A stretch of 64,000 bases of DNA, from NCBI RefSeq assembly GCF_016123485.1, contig NZ_JADCKQ010000006.1, positions 1 through 64,000 on the forward strand, in the 5' to 3' direction. A program made the position numbers and the translations under genes. Origin of the DNA: Halocynthiibacter styelae (lineage in GTDB: Bacteria; Pseudomonadota; Alphaproteobacteria; Rhodobacterales; Rhodobacteraceae). How positions within the stretch are numbered: the first letter of the stretch is position 1; every line of letters begins with the position of its first letter. Under the pieces are notes generated by a model, which was not told the DNA's origin, searched no databases, and saw only the letters and a program-made list of their open reading frames with translations. Shown piece by piece: positions 9,091-18,140 of the stretch.

Positions 9091-11486
9091 GTAATCTGCC
9101 CACACAGGCCCGCACCGTGATCATCGGCGGTGGCGTTATCGGCTGTTCCATCGCCTACCATCTGGCCCGCGAAGGCCGCAAAGATATCGTTGTGCTGGAA
9201 CGCTCAAAACTGACATCCGGCACCACCTGGCATGCTGCTGGTCTTGTGCGCCGTCTGCGCCCGTCCGCGACCCTGACAAAGCTGATCAATTACTCGATTG
9301 ATCTTTATACCGAACTGGAAGTCGAAACCGGTCAGGCCACCGGCTGGACCCAGACCGGATCGCTGACACTGGCGACGAATGAAGACCGGCTGACCAATAT
9401 CAAACGCCAGGTGTCCCTTGGCCGTGCCTTCGGGCTTGAAGCCGAAGTTGTGGACGCCAAACGCGCAAAAGAGCTTTGGCCGCTGATCGAGGTCGATGAT
9501 GTGATCGGCGCGGTCTGGTCCCCAGCCGACGGGCGCGTGAATCCGTCTGACGTCGCGCTGGCCCTGTCAAAAGGTGCCAAATCGCGTGGCGTTCAGATCT
9601 TTGAAGACACCCGTGTCACCGGATTGCAGAAGAAAGGCGGACGGATTTCTGGCGTTGAGATTGGCGAACATGTCATCGAAGCCGAGGAAGTCATCGTGGC
9701 TTGCGGCCTGTGGTCACGCGAAGTGGCGGAAATGGCGGGCGCACATATGCCGCTTTACGCCTGTGAACATTTCTACATGCTGACCAAACCCCTGGAAGAA
9801 GTTCAGGCCCTGGGCAAAGGTGCGCATCTGCCGACGCTGAATGATCAGGATGCGTTTCTATATGCCCGCGACGATGTGGAAGGGCTGCTTGTTGGCAGCT
9901 TTGAGCCCCACGCAAAAGGCATTTCCACCAAGGACCTGCCTGCTGATTTCAGTTTTGATCTGCTGGATGAAGACTGGGATCACTTCATGCCGATGATGGA
10001 AAACGCCCTGAAACGCATCCCGGCGCTGGAAAAAGCAGAGGTGCGGATGCTGTTGAACGGGCCGGAAAGTTTCACGCTGGACAGCCAGTTTATGATGGGT
10101 GAAAGCCCCGAAGTGCCTGGTCTGTTCCTGATGGGCGGGATGAATTCCACAGGGATTGCGCTGGCCGGTGGCGCGGGCAAAGCCATGGCGGAATGGGTCA
10201 TCGCGGGTGAACCCACAATGGAGCTGAACGAGGCAGACATTCGCCGGTTCAGCCCTGAAATGAACGTTGTTAGCGCGCTTGAGGCACGCATTCCAGAAGT
10301 TCTGGGGCGACATTACGACAACCCATATCCCGGACGATCCATGGAAACAGCGCGCGGTCAGCGTCGTTCACCCATTCACGCCGGGCTGGTCGCGGCGGGC
10401 GCACGTTTTGAAAGCAGGGGGGGCTGGGAACGTGCCGTGCATTTCGGTGGTGAGGGCGCTCATCTTCCTCTGACATTTAGCGCGCCTGCATGGCGTGATC
10501 AGGTCGGGGCGGAAGTTGACGCGTGCCGGAATGGTGCCGCGATCTTAGATCAATCCGCCTTTGGCAAAATCATGGTGCAGGGGCCGGATGCGGTGGCTTT
10601 CCTGAACCATCTTTGCGCGGCGCAAATGGATGTGCCGGTGGGGCGCATTGCATACAGTCAGATCCTGAACGCGCGGGGCGGTGTGGAAAGTGACGTCACT
10701 GTGCAACGGCACGCCCCCGACCAGTATCTGGTGATCTGTGGCGCGGGGGAGGTCGTGCGCGATATGAAACGTATGCGCGAAACCCGCGGTGATCTGCGTG
10801 TTGAATTCACGGATGTCACAAGCGGCTATGCGGTGATCGGCCTTGCCGGTGCAAAAGCACGTGACGTTCTGCAGGCCACCACAAACGCAACGATCCCCGA
10901 TCTGAAACGTTTCCATTTTGCGCCGGTTGAAATCGGCCTGGCCCGTGGCTTTGCCGGACGGTTAAGCTTCACCGGCGAAGAAGGCTATGAACTCTGTATC
11001 CCCGCCGATATGGCAATGGCCGCCTATGAAGCGCTGATTGAAGCAGGCGCAACACATGCCGGGCTATACGCCAGTGGTTCTCTGCGGATTGAAAGCGGGT
11101 TCCGCGCCTTTGGGCACGAGTTAACACCAGGCACCACACCGATGGAAGCCGGGCTTGGCAATTTCTGCGCCTTTGGCACGGGGTTTGTCGGCGAAGAGGC
11201 CCTGCAAGGGGCCGATGCGCCAACGCGCCAGATCGTTTCGCTGTTGTTTGATGATCCGGACGCCCTGCCGATCCATGACGAACCGATTTACTTCAACGAC
11301 AGGGTTGTCGGGCAGGTCACATCTGCCGCCTGGAGCCACCGTTTTGGTCGTTCTGTCGCGCTGGCGATGATCACGGGCAAAGACGTTTTCACCGCAGACA
11401 GCTGCACCGTCGAAGTTGAAATCGCCTGCACCCGGTTCACTGCAAAAACATCCCAGAAGCCCGCAAAGGATGCCTTCCATGTCTGA
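9087..11486 (+). CDS. Dimethylglycine/sarcosine dehydrogenase-like flavoprotein 1
   Basis: 799 residues: an N-terminal DAO-type FAD domain (GGGVIG at 14-19), then the FAO middle region, then a GcvT-like aminomethyltransferase domain from about residue 430 to the end. The motif SGTTWHAAGL, with H49, matches the site where FAD is covalently attached in dimethylglycine and sarcosine dehydrogenases. Known relatives oxidise N-methyl groups and hand the one-carbon unit to tetrahydrofolate in the C-terminal domain. It starts inside the stop codon of the aminotransferase and overlaps the following paralogue by eight bases. The substrate is probably an N-methylated amino acid or amino acid analogue. 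Confidence 0.88.
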   Translation: MSNLPTQARTVIIGGGVIGCSIAYHLAREGRKDIVVLERSKLTSGTTWHAAGLVRRLRPSATLTKLINYSIDLYTELEVETGQATGWTQTGSLTLATNEDRLTNIKRQVSLGRAFGLEAEVVDAKRAKELWPLIEVDDVIGAVWSPADGRVNPSDVALALSKGAKSRGVQIFEDTRVTGLQKKGGRISGVEIGEHVIEAEEVIVACGLWSREVAEMAGAHMPLYACEHFYMLTKPLEEVQALGKGAHLPTLNDQDAFLYARDDVEGLLVGSFEPHAKGISTKDLPADFSFDLLDEDWDHFMPMMENALKRIPALEKAEVRMLLNGPESFTLDSQFMMGESPEVPGLFLMGGMNSTGIALAGGAGKAMAEWVIAGEPTMELNEADIRRFSPEMNVVSALEARIPEVLGRHYDNPYPGRSMETARGQRRSPIHAGLVAAGARFESRGGWERAVHFGGEGAHLPLTFSAPAWRDQVGAEVDACRNGAAILDQSAFGKIMVQGPDAVAFLNHLCAAQMDVPVGRIAYSQILNARGGVESDVTVQRHAPDQYLVICGAGEVVRDMKRMRETRGDLRVEFTDVTSGYAVIGLAGAKARDVLQATTNATIPDLKRFHFAPVEIGLARGFAGRLSFTGEEGYELCIPADMAMAAYEALIEAGATHAGLYASGSLRIESGFRAFGHELTPGTTPMEAGLGNFCAFGTGFVGEEALQGADAPTRQIVSLLFDDPDALPIHDEPIYFNDRVVGQVTSAAWSHRFGRSVALAMITGKDVFTADSCTVEVEIACTRFTAKTSQKPAKDAFHV

Positions 11487-13890
11487 TACAATCCGTACAA
11501 CGCAGGTCGCCATTATTGGCGGCGGGATCATGGGCGTGGCCGCGCAGTTTCAGCTGGCTGAAAATGGCTGGACCGATACCATTCTGTTTGAAAAGGCAGA
11601 ACTGACGTCTGGTTCCACCTGGCACGCCGCCGGGCAAATCGCCCATGCTGTCGGGTCACGTGTTGCGGGCTGGATCAATAAAACCTCGCTTGAAACCTAT
11701 AAACGCGTTGAAAAAGAAACCGGGCAAAGCATTGGCTGGCACGAAGTTGGCGGCTTTCGCATTGCGACCACCGATGACGAAGTTGACTGGATGAAATCCA
11801 TCATGGGCGTTGGCAAATTGCTTGACCTGCCGATGGATCTTGTCGGGCCGGATGAGGTCGCCAAAGGCAACCCGTTTTACAAGGTTGATGACGTCAAAGC
11901 CGCCATTCAGACTTTTGAAGACGGGCATATTGATCCAAGTTCTGTCACCATGGCGCTGGCCGCGGCCACCCGTGCACGGGGCGCAAAAATTGAACGTCAC
12001 AACCAGGTGACAGGCGCGTCCCGCAAGGGCGATATGTGGCTGCTGCAAACCGAAAAAGGCGAAGTTCTGGCAGAACATATCGTCATTGCGGCCGGGTCTT
12101 ATGCAAACCAGGTTGGCGAATGGTTCGGGCTGAAAATTCCGTCTGTTTCCTGCCTGCATCATTACCTGGTGACCGATACGGTATCTGAATTTGCGGACCG
12201 TCCGGAACTGCCTGTGATGCGCGACAATTCCTTTGGGGGTTACATTCGCCAGGAACAAAAATCCGGTCTGATTGGTATTTACGAAGGCCATGTCTGCCCC
12301 ACCGTCTGGACCATGCCGCAGGGCGCGCCCTGGAAGGCTGAGAACGAGTTGTTTGAGGCGGATTACGACAGCATCGGTGATTTCCTGATGGTCGCTTTTG
12401 ACAAAATGCCGATCCTTGCGGAATTGGGCATCAAACGTGTGGTGCGCGGCGCAATCACCCACACCCCGGATGGGGGCATGCTGGTTGGGCCAAGCGGGGC
12501 GCCGAATGTCTGGCTGTCCTGCGGATCTTCCATTGGTCTGGCCTGGGGCGGTGGCGCAGGTAAAGTGCTTGCGGATTGGATGGTGCATGGGGAAACCCCG
12601 ATCAACACCCGCAGCATGGATCCGCGTCGTTACGGAAATTTTGCGTCTGACAATTATATCGTTGAGCGCACGAAAGACGAATTCATGCGTCGCCATGATA
12701 CGCCTTGCCCCGGCAAACAGTTCCACTCTCTGCGTCCGCTGAACCGCCATGTGCTTTATGACCGTCTGGCGGCAAAAGGCGCTGTCTTTGGTGAGGTCGC
12801 CGGATGGGAACGTCCGCGTTATTTCGGTGAGGTCGGTGAGGTTGAGCAGATCGGCTGGGGCCATCAGAACTGGCACGCAAATGCGCAGGCCGAAGCCAAA
12901 GCAACCCGCGAAGCCGCTGGTGTGATTGATCTCTGCGCTTTTGCGCAGTTTGAAATCACCGGTAAGGATGCGGGCAAAGTGCTGGATCGTCTGTCTGCCA
13001 ATAAGATCCCGGCGAAAGATGGCCGGATGAGCCTGAACCACCTGCTGACAGACAAAGGCCGGTTTGAAACGGAAATCACCATCTGGCGGATTTCAGAGGA
13101 TCGCTATTTCACGGGCTCCCCAATTGCGCGTGCAACCCCGGATTTTGACTGGATCAAAAGCCATATTCGCGCAGGCGAAGATGTGCAGATGGTGAACTTG
13201 TCACATGACTGGGGCATGCTCGCCATGTCCGGCCCCGCGTCACGCCAGATCCTGTCTGAGCTGACCGATACGGATCTGTCAAACAAAGCTTTCCCATGGT
13301 TGTCCGGCCAGAAAATCACCGTGGCAGGCGTGAACTGCCATGCCCTGCGCGTCAGCTTTGTTGGCGAATTGGGCTGGGAGCTGCACGCACCGCTGGACCA
13401 GATGGGCGCGCTTTATGATGCGCTGTTTGAGGCTGGCGAAAAACATGGGCTGCGCGATCTGGGCAGCTATGCGTTCAACGGCATGCGGATGGAAAAAGCC
13501 TATCGCGCAAGCGGAGAGTTGACCACAGATGTCGGGCCGTTTGATGTGGGGCTTGAACGTTTTGTTGTGTCAGACGCGCGTGATTTCACCGGACGCGATG
13601 CTCTGCTGGAACGCACCCCGGAGTGGGAGCTGTTTTATGCTGAATTGCATGACGACAAAATTGACATCCACGGCGGAGAACCGGTGCTGTTGAATGGCGC
13701 GCCCGTCGGTCTGACGACCTCTGGCGGCTACGGTTACAGCATCGGTAAATCCCTTAGCTGGCTGTTTGTCAGAAAGGGCACGCCACGCGATGGGCTGAGC
13801 GTGCAGATCCTGAACCGTGAGATCCCTGTCACCGTGCATGATGATGCCCTGTTTGATCCACAGAATCTGCGACCTAGGCAGGATGTATAA
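11479..13890 (+). CDS. Dimethylglycine/sarcosine dehydrogenase-like flavoprotein 2
   Basis: A paralogue of the preceding gene with the same domain order (FAD domain, FAO middle region, GcvT-like folate domain), 803 residues from the ATG at 11479. That start has AAGGA eight bases upstream; the open frame extends 21 codons further but into the preceding gene. H49 in SGSTWHAAG again sits at the covalent-FAD position. Two such enzymes in tandem suggest two successive N-demethylations, or one complex with two related subunits. The 162 bp downstream, before the TPP enzyme, contain no clear terminator. Confidence 0.88.
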   Translation: MSDTIRTTQVAIIGGGIMGVAAQFQLAENGWTDTILFEKAELTSGSTWHAAGQIAHAVGSRVAGWINKTSLETYKRVEKETGQSIGWHEVGGFRIATTDDEVDWMKSIMGVGKLLDLPMDLVGPDEVAKGNPFYKVDDVKAAIQTFEDGHIDPSSVTMALAAATRARGAKIERHNQVTGASRKGDMWLLQTEKGEVLAEHIVIAAGSYANQVGEWFGLKIPSVSCLHHYLVTDTVSEFADRPELPVMRDNSFGGYIRQEQKSGLIGIYEGHVCPTVWTMPQGAPWKAENELFEADYDSIGDFLMVAFDKMPILAELGIKRVVRGAITHTPDGGMLVGPSGAPNVWLSCGSSIGLAWGGGAGKVLADWMVHGETPINTRSMDPRRYGNFASDNYIVERTKDEFMRRHDTPCPGKQFHSLRPLNRHVLYDRLAAKGAVFGEVAGWERPRYFGEVGEVEQIGWGHQNWHANAQAEAKATREAAGVIDLCAFAQFEITGKDAGKVLDRLSANKIPAKDGRMSLNHLLTDKGRFETEITIWRISEDRYFTGSPIARATPDFDWIKSHIRAGEDVQMVNLSHDWGMLAMSGPASRQILSELTDTDLSNKAFPWLSGQKITVAGVNCHALRVSFVGELGWELHAPLDQMGALYDALFEAGEKHGLRDLGSYAFNGMRMEKAYRASGELTTDVGPFDVGLERFVVSDARDFTGRDALLERTPEWELFYAELHDDKIDIHGGEPVLLNGAPVGLTTSGGYGYSIGKSLSWLFVRKGTPRDGLSVQILNREIPVTVHDDALFDPQNLRPRQDV

Positions 13891-14052
13891 AGATGTTTGC
13901 AACGCGAAAACCCGTACTACTGCAGCAGCCTTCTCATCAATCCTCCCCGCAACAAACTGCGGAAAAACCATTTCTGGGCGAAAACCACGGGGCGCGCATC
14001 TGGCGTCCACGCAAACGCCTAACTCTTGTAACCTCAACGAAGGGCAAATCTG

Positions 14053-15723
14053 ATGTCTGATCTGATCACCGGCGGTGAAGCCGCTTACAATGTGCTGAAA
14101 GCCAACGGAATAGACACTGTTTTTGGCCTTCTCGGCGGCTCGATGCTGGAACTATATGACGCCATGTATAAGGACGGGGCCATTGATTATGTCGGCGCGC
14201 GAGATGAACGCGCAGCGGGCCATATGGCGGATGCCTGGGCACGTATGACAGGCAAACCGGGCATTGTTCTGGGGGCGCAGGCAGGTCCCGGTGTGGTGAA
14301 CATCGTCACCGCCGTTGCCGAAGCGCAGCTGGCCTATTCGCCGCTGGTTGTTATTGCCGGGGCGATCAGCCGCTGTGACCATGCCAAAGATACATTTCAG
14401 GAAGTCGATCAGGTGGCCCTGTTTGCCCCGATCTGCAAGAAATCCGTTTTGTGTACCGATGCGAATCGCCTTGCAGCCATGCTTGAAGATGCGATTCGCC
14501 TGGCCAATTCCGGGCGCAAAGGCCCGGTGGTTCTGCATGTACCCCGTGATCTGTTTTCCGACATGGTGCCCGCCAATGACGCGAAACCTGTGAACATCGC
14601 CCGCCCCGGCCCTGCGGCGCCGGAAGATGTGGATGCTATCGCGACTTTGCTCTCTCAGGCGAAGCGTCCGGTCATCTTTGCGGGCGGTGGCTTTAAGTGG
14701 GGCAAAGGGCGTGATGCGCTGACCGCCCTTGCTGAAAAGCTGGAAGTGCCTGTTGTGGCCTCAACCGGGCATGCCGATGTGATGCGTCATGGCCACCCCT
14801 GGTTTGCAGGTCAGGCAGGCCCGCGCGGCAACCGTGTGGCCAGTCGCCTGACGAAAGAGACCGATGTGATGGTTGTTCTGGGGGCACGGCTTGGGTTCAA
14901 TTCGACCTTCCATTCCAATGATTATGTGGGCGCGGATACACGTATCGCCCATGTGGATCTGGAAGGGTCCGCCGTTGGGCGGTATTTCCCAGCGGAAATC
15001 GCGGTGCAAGCCGATGCGCGTCTGACGGCAGAGGCTGTCACAGGCAAAGCGAGGCGCCCGGATGCCGATGCGTGGCGTGATACGTTTAAGGCGGATATGG
15101 CGTCTTTGCTTGCGGAACGCGCAGAAGAAGCCCAAATCGCAACCCTGCCAATGCACCCCCGCCGTGCGCTTGCTGAAATGCGCGAGGCTCTGCCTGAAAA
15201 CGCGATTGTAACGTTGGACACCGGCAACACTTGTCTGCAAGGCGCGGATCGTCTGGCGCATTATGAACCGCTGTCCCTGATCACCCCGCTTGATTTTGGC
15301 CTGGTTGGTTTTGGTCTTGCCGCCGCCATTGGCGCCAAAGCTGCCGCCCCTGATCGTCCCGTTGTTGCGATGATGGGGGATGGTGCGGTTGGCTATACGA
15401 TGATCGAAATCCAGACGGCTATTCAACACAGTCTGCCGATTGTGGTTGTTGTGCTGGATAACGAAGCCTGGGGGGCTGAGAAAGCCTACCAACAGGAATT
15501 CTATGGTGGTCGTCTGCTGGGCGCTGAGATCCAGTCGCCGCGTTATGATAAGTTCTCAGAACTTTGCGGTGGCAAAGGCATCTGGGTTGATGGCCCGGGC
15601 GAACTTGGCGACGCGCTGACCGCTGCGATCAACAGCAATGAAACCACAATCATTCAGGCGAAAATTGACCCGAAAGCCCTGATGACATTGCGCAAAGACC
15701 TGTTCAAAGCCAATGATGAATGA
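14053..15723 (+). CDS. Thiamine-diphosphate enzyme, Xsc/acetolactate-synthase-like
   Basis: A TPP-dependent enzyme of 556 residues with the three expected domains. The cofactor-activating glutamate is E52 in ARDERAAGH, and the TPP/metal motif runs from GDG at 442 to N470. The WGAEK segment just after it (473-477) resembles the matching region of sulfoacetaldehyde acetyltransferase (Xsc), which cleaves a C-S bond, but the protein is shorter than typical Xsc and no phosphate acetyltransferase gene lies beside it. It could equally be a decarboxylase or carboligase for a 2-oxo acid. TcuA overlaps its end by 11 bases. Confidence 0.78.
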   Translation: MSDLITGGEAAYNVLKANGIDTVFGLLGGSMLELYDAMYKDGAIDYVGARDERAAGHMADAWARMTGKPGIVLGAQAGPGVVNIVTAVAEAQLAYSPLVVIAGAISRCDHAKDTFQEVDQVALFAPICKKSVLCTDANRLAAMLEDAIRLANSGRKGPVVLHVPRDLFSDMVPANDAKPVNIARPGPAAPEDVDAIATLLSQAKRPVIFAGGGFKWGKGRDALTALAEKLEVPVVASTGHADVMRHGHPWFAGQAGPRGNRVASRLTKETDVMVVLGARLGFNSTFHSNDYVGADTRIAHVDLEGSAVGRYFPAEIAVQADARLTAEAVTGKARRPDADAWRDTFKADMASLLAERAEEAQIATLPMHPRRALAEMREALPENAIVTLDTGNTCLQGADRLAHYEPLSLITPLDFGLVGFGLAAAIGAKAAAPDRPVVAMMGDGAVGYTMIEIQTAIQHSLPIVVVVLDNEAWGAEKAYQQEFYGGRLLGAEIQSPRYDKFSELCGGKGIWVDGPGELGDALTAAINSNETTIIQAKIDPKALMTLRKDLFKANDE

Positions 15724-17095
15724 ACCTGATCTTGTGATTGTTGGGGGCGGCAATGCCGCCCTTTGCGCAGCCATCACGGCGGTGGAAGCTGGCGCGCGGG
15801 TCCTCATTCTGGAAGGCGCGCCAAAGGATTATCGCGGCGGAAATTCCCGCCACACCCGGAATTTCCGCTGTATGCATGATGGGCCATTGTCCGTGCTGAC
15901 CGGCAGCTACGGCGAAGACGAATATTACGACGATCTGCTGCGCGTGACCAAAGGCAACACGGATGAAAAACTGGCCCGCATGGCGATCCGGGGCAGCCAG
16001 GACAGCCAGCCCTGGATGGAAGCCCATGGCGTGCGGTTTCAGCCGTCTCTGTCCGGCACCCTGTCGCTGTCGCGCACCAACGCGTTTTTCCTGGGCGGTG
16101 GCAAGGCGCTGGTGAATGCTTATTATCGCACGGCTGAAAGCCTTGGCGTGCAAGTTTTATATGATGCCCCCGTGACGCATCTGGAACTGGTACACGATAA
16201 AATCACCCGCGTGGATTACACGTATCAGGGTAAAGATCTTTCCCTGTCGCCCAGGGCCGTTGTCGTGGCGTCCGGCGGATTTCAGGGCAATATCGAGCGA
16301 TTGGTTGCTGCCTGGGGGCCAGAGGCCGAAAATTTCCTGATCCGTGGCACGCCGTATAATCGCGGTGATGTGCTGTTTGATCTGCTGGATCAGGGGGTGC
16401 AATCCATTGGTGATCCGACTCAATGTCACGCGGTGGCGATTGATGGGCGTGCGCCGAAGTTTGACGGCGGCATCGTCACGCGACTGGATTGTGTGCCGTT
16501 TTCTGTGGTCGTGAACAAACACGCGAAACGGTTCTACAACGAGGGCGAAGATGTCTGGCCGAAACGCTATGCCATTTGGGGCCGTTTGGTGGCGGCACAA
16601 GATGATCAGGTCGCTTACTCGATCATTGACAGCAAATCCAAAGACCTGTTCATGCCCTCTGTTTTCCCACCCATCACCGCGGACAGCATTGGCGCGTTGG
16701 CTGTAAAACTTAACCTTGATGTCAACGCTTTAGAGAAAACCATCACTGATTTTAACGCCGCTTGTCAGCCCGGTGACTTTCATCCGACGGAACTTGATGG
16801 CGTGACAACAGACGCGCTGACCCCGCCCAAAACCAACTGGGCACGTCCAATTCAAGATGGCCCATTCTACGCCTATGAATTGCGCCCCGGCGTGACGTTC
16901 ACCTACCTTGGCTTCAAAGTCGATGAGACGGCACAAGTCCAAGGCCCCAATGGTGCAATCCGCAATCTTTGGGCCGCGGGCGAAACCATGGCCGGGTCCA
17001 TCCTCGGGCAAGGCTATCTCGCCGGATTTGGCATGTCCATCGGAACAGTTTTTGGCCGCATCGCCGGCAAGGAGGCCGCAGATTATGTCCGCTGA
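15713..17095 (+). CDS. tcuA: TcuA-like FAD-dependent dehydrogenase
   Basis: A 460-residue flavoprotein of the fumarate reductase/succinate dehydrogenase flavoprotein family, closest in pattern to tricarballylate dehydrogenase TcuA. The N-terminal dinucleotide-binding motif is VIVGGGNAALCAAI, followed by E33 for the ribose, and the C-terminal FAD loop is around LGQGYLAGFGMSIGTVFGR. TcuA oxidises tricarballylate to cis-aconitate with TcuB as its electron partner. Here the companion genes make tricarballylate unlikely as the sole substrate; a related dicarboxylate or cyclic product of N-methyl-compound breakdown is possible. It overlaps both neighbours. Confidence 0.82.
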   Translation: MMNEPDLVIVGGGNAALCAAITAVEAGARVLILEGAPKDYRGGNSRHTRNFRCMHDGPLSVLTGSYGEDEYYDDLLRVTKGNTDEKLARMAIRGSQDSQPWMEAHGVRFQPSLSGTLSLSRTNAFFLGGGKALVNAYYRTAESLGVQVLYDAPVTHLELVHDKITRVDYTYQGKDLSLSPRAVVVASGGFQGNIERLVAAWGPEAENFLIRGTPYNRGDVLFDLLDQGVQSIGDPTQCHAVAIDGRAPKFDGGIVTRLDCVPFSVVVNKHAKRFYNEGEDVWPKRYAIWGRLVAAQDDQVAYSIIDSKSKDLFMPSVFPPITADSIGALAVKLNLDVNALEKTITDFNAACQPGDFHPTELDGVTTDALTPPKTNWARPIQDGPFYAYELRPGVTFTYLGFKVDETAQVQGPNGAIRNLWAAGETMAGSILGQGYLAGFGMSIGTVFGRIAGKEAADYVR

Positions 17096-18140
17096 CACCA
17101 TCCAGGACGCCCGCCGCCAGATCGAAATCTGCAATGCTTGCCGCTATTGCGAAGGCTATTGCGCGGTCTTTCCCGCTATGACCCGACAAAAAGCCTTTGC
17201 GGATGGGGACATCACCCAACTGGCGAACCTCTGTCACAACTGTCGCGGATGTTATTACGCCTGCCAATACACAGAACCACACGAATTTGCGCTGAACCTG
17301 CCCAAAGCCCTTGCCGAAGTCCGGCAGGACAGTTGGCAGGATTTCGCATGGCCCCCGCAGTTTGGAAAAGCCTTTCACACATCCGGTGTGGCGATCACTG
17401 TGCTGATCGTGCTGTGTTTCAGCCTGCTGTTCGCCCTGTCCCGTACGGTTATGCCTGTTGGTGGCGAAGGGTTTTACGCAACCCTGTCTCATTCCATGAT
17501 GGTTGCGATCTTTATGCCCGCGTTTTTGCTGCCTCTGGGCAGTCTCGCAATCAGCCTGCGTCGCTATTGGCAACATGTGAACGGCGGGCGTTTGACAATG
17601 ACTGCGGTTAAGGCCGCTTTTGTGGATGCCGGACGCATGAAGAACCTGTCCGGCGGTCATGGGGAAGGATGCAATTTCGAAGACGAAGACCGGTTCACAA
17701 AACTGCGTAAAATCGGTCACCAACTGACGATGTGGGGGTTTCTTCTGTGTTTCGCCGCGACATCATCCGGCACGATCCTGCACTATGGTTTTGATATCAA
17801 AGCACCTTATTCCCTGATCAGCCTGCCAAAACTGTTTGGCGTGACGGGTGGCATCATGTTGACATTGGGTACGCTGAAACTGGCCTGGCTCAAGACAAAT
17901 GCGGATCGCAACCTGGGTGACACGCGTGTCTGGGGCGGGGAAATGGCATTTGTGCTGCTGCTGTGCGCGGTCGCAGTAACCGGCCTGGGGCTTTATGCAG
18001 CGACAGGTTCCACCCTGGTCCCTGCCCTGTTGGCGACCCATCTTGGTACCGTTCTGGCGTTTTTCCTGCTGATGCCGTTTTCAAAGATGGCACATGGATT
18101 TTACCGGCTGACAGCCCTGATCGCGGATAAAACCCGTTAA
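17085..18140 (+). CDS. tcuB: TcuB/CobZ-like iron-sulfur and haem membrane protein
   Basis: The electron-transfer partner of the TcuA-like flavoprotein. It begins with two ferredoxin-type 4Fe-4S motifs (C16, C19, C22, C26 and C50, C53, C56, C60) and continues with six or so membrane helices that in this family bind b-type haem. It should pass electrons to the quinone pool. The start at 17085 has a perfect AGGAGG nine bases upstream and lies 11 bases inside tcuA; the open frame itself runs further up. Length 351 residues. Its stop codon overlaps the stop of the convergent M56 gene. Confidence 0.85.
   Translation: MSADTIQDARRQIEICNACRYCEGYCAVFPAMTRQKAFADGDITQLANLCHNCRGCYYACQYTEPHEFALNLPKALAEVRQDSWQDFAWPPQFGKAFHTSGVAITVLIVLCFSLLFALSRTVMPVGGEGFYATLSHSMMVAIFMPAFLLPLGSLAISLRRYWQHVNGGRLTMTAVKAAFVDAGRMKNLSGGHGEGCNFEDEDRFTKLRKIGHQLTMWGFLLCFAATSSGTILHYGFDIKAPYSLISLPKLFGVTGGIMLTLGTLKLAWLKTNADRNLGDTRVWGGEMAFVLLLCAVAVTGLGLYAATGSTLVPALLATHLGTVLAFFLLMPFSKMAHGFYRLTALIADKTR

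Noticed and set aside
11656-13041. 461-codon open frame antisense to the second flavoprotein
   Set aside because: Shadow of a conserved gene, with no start signal or domain.
13817-14053. 78-codon frame between the second flavoprotein and the TPP gene
   Set aside because: It begins inside the flavoprotein gene in another frame, and its sequence has no features; the gap is better read as untranslated.
9087-18140. Assignment of the block to taurine degradation
   Set aside because: An Xsc-like enzyme and a class III aminotransferase are suggestive, but the aminotransferase is HemL-like, pta and sulfite genes are absent and TcuAB does not fit; kept only as one hypothesis.
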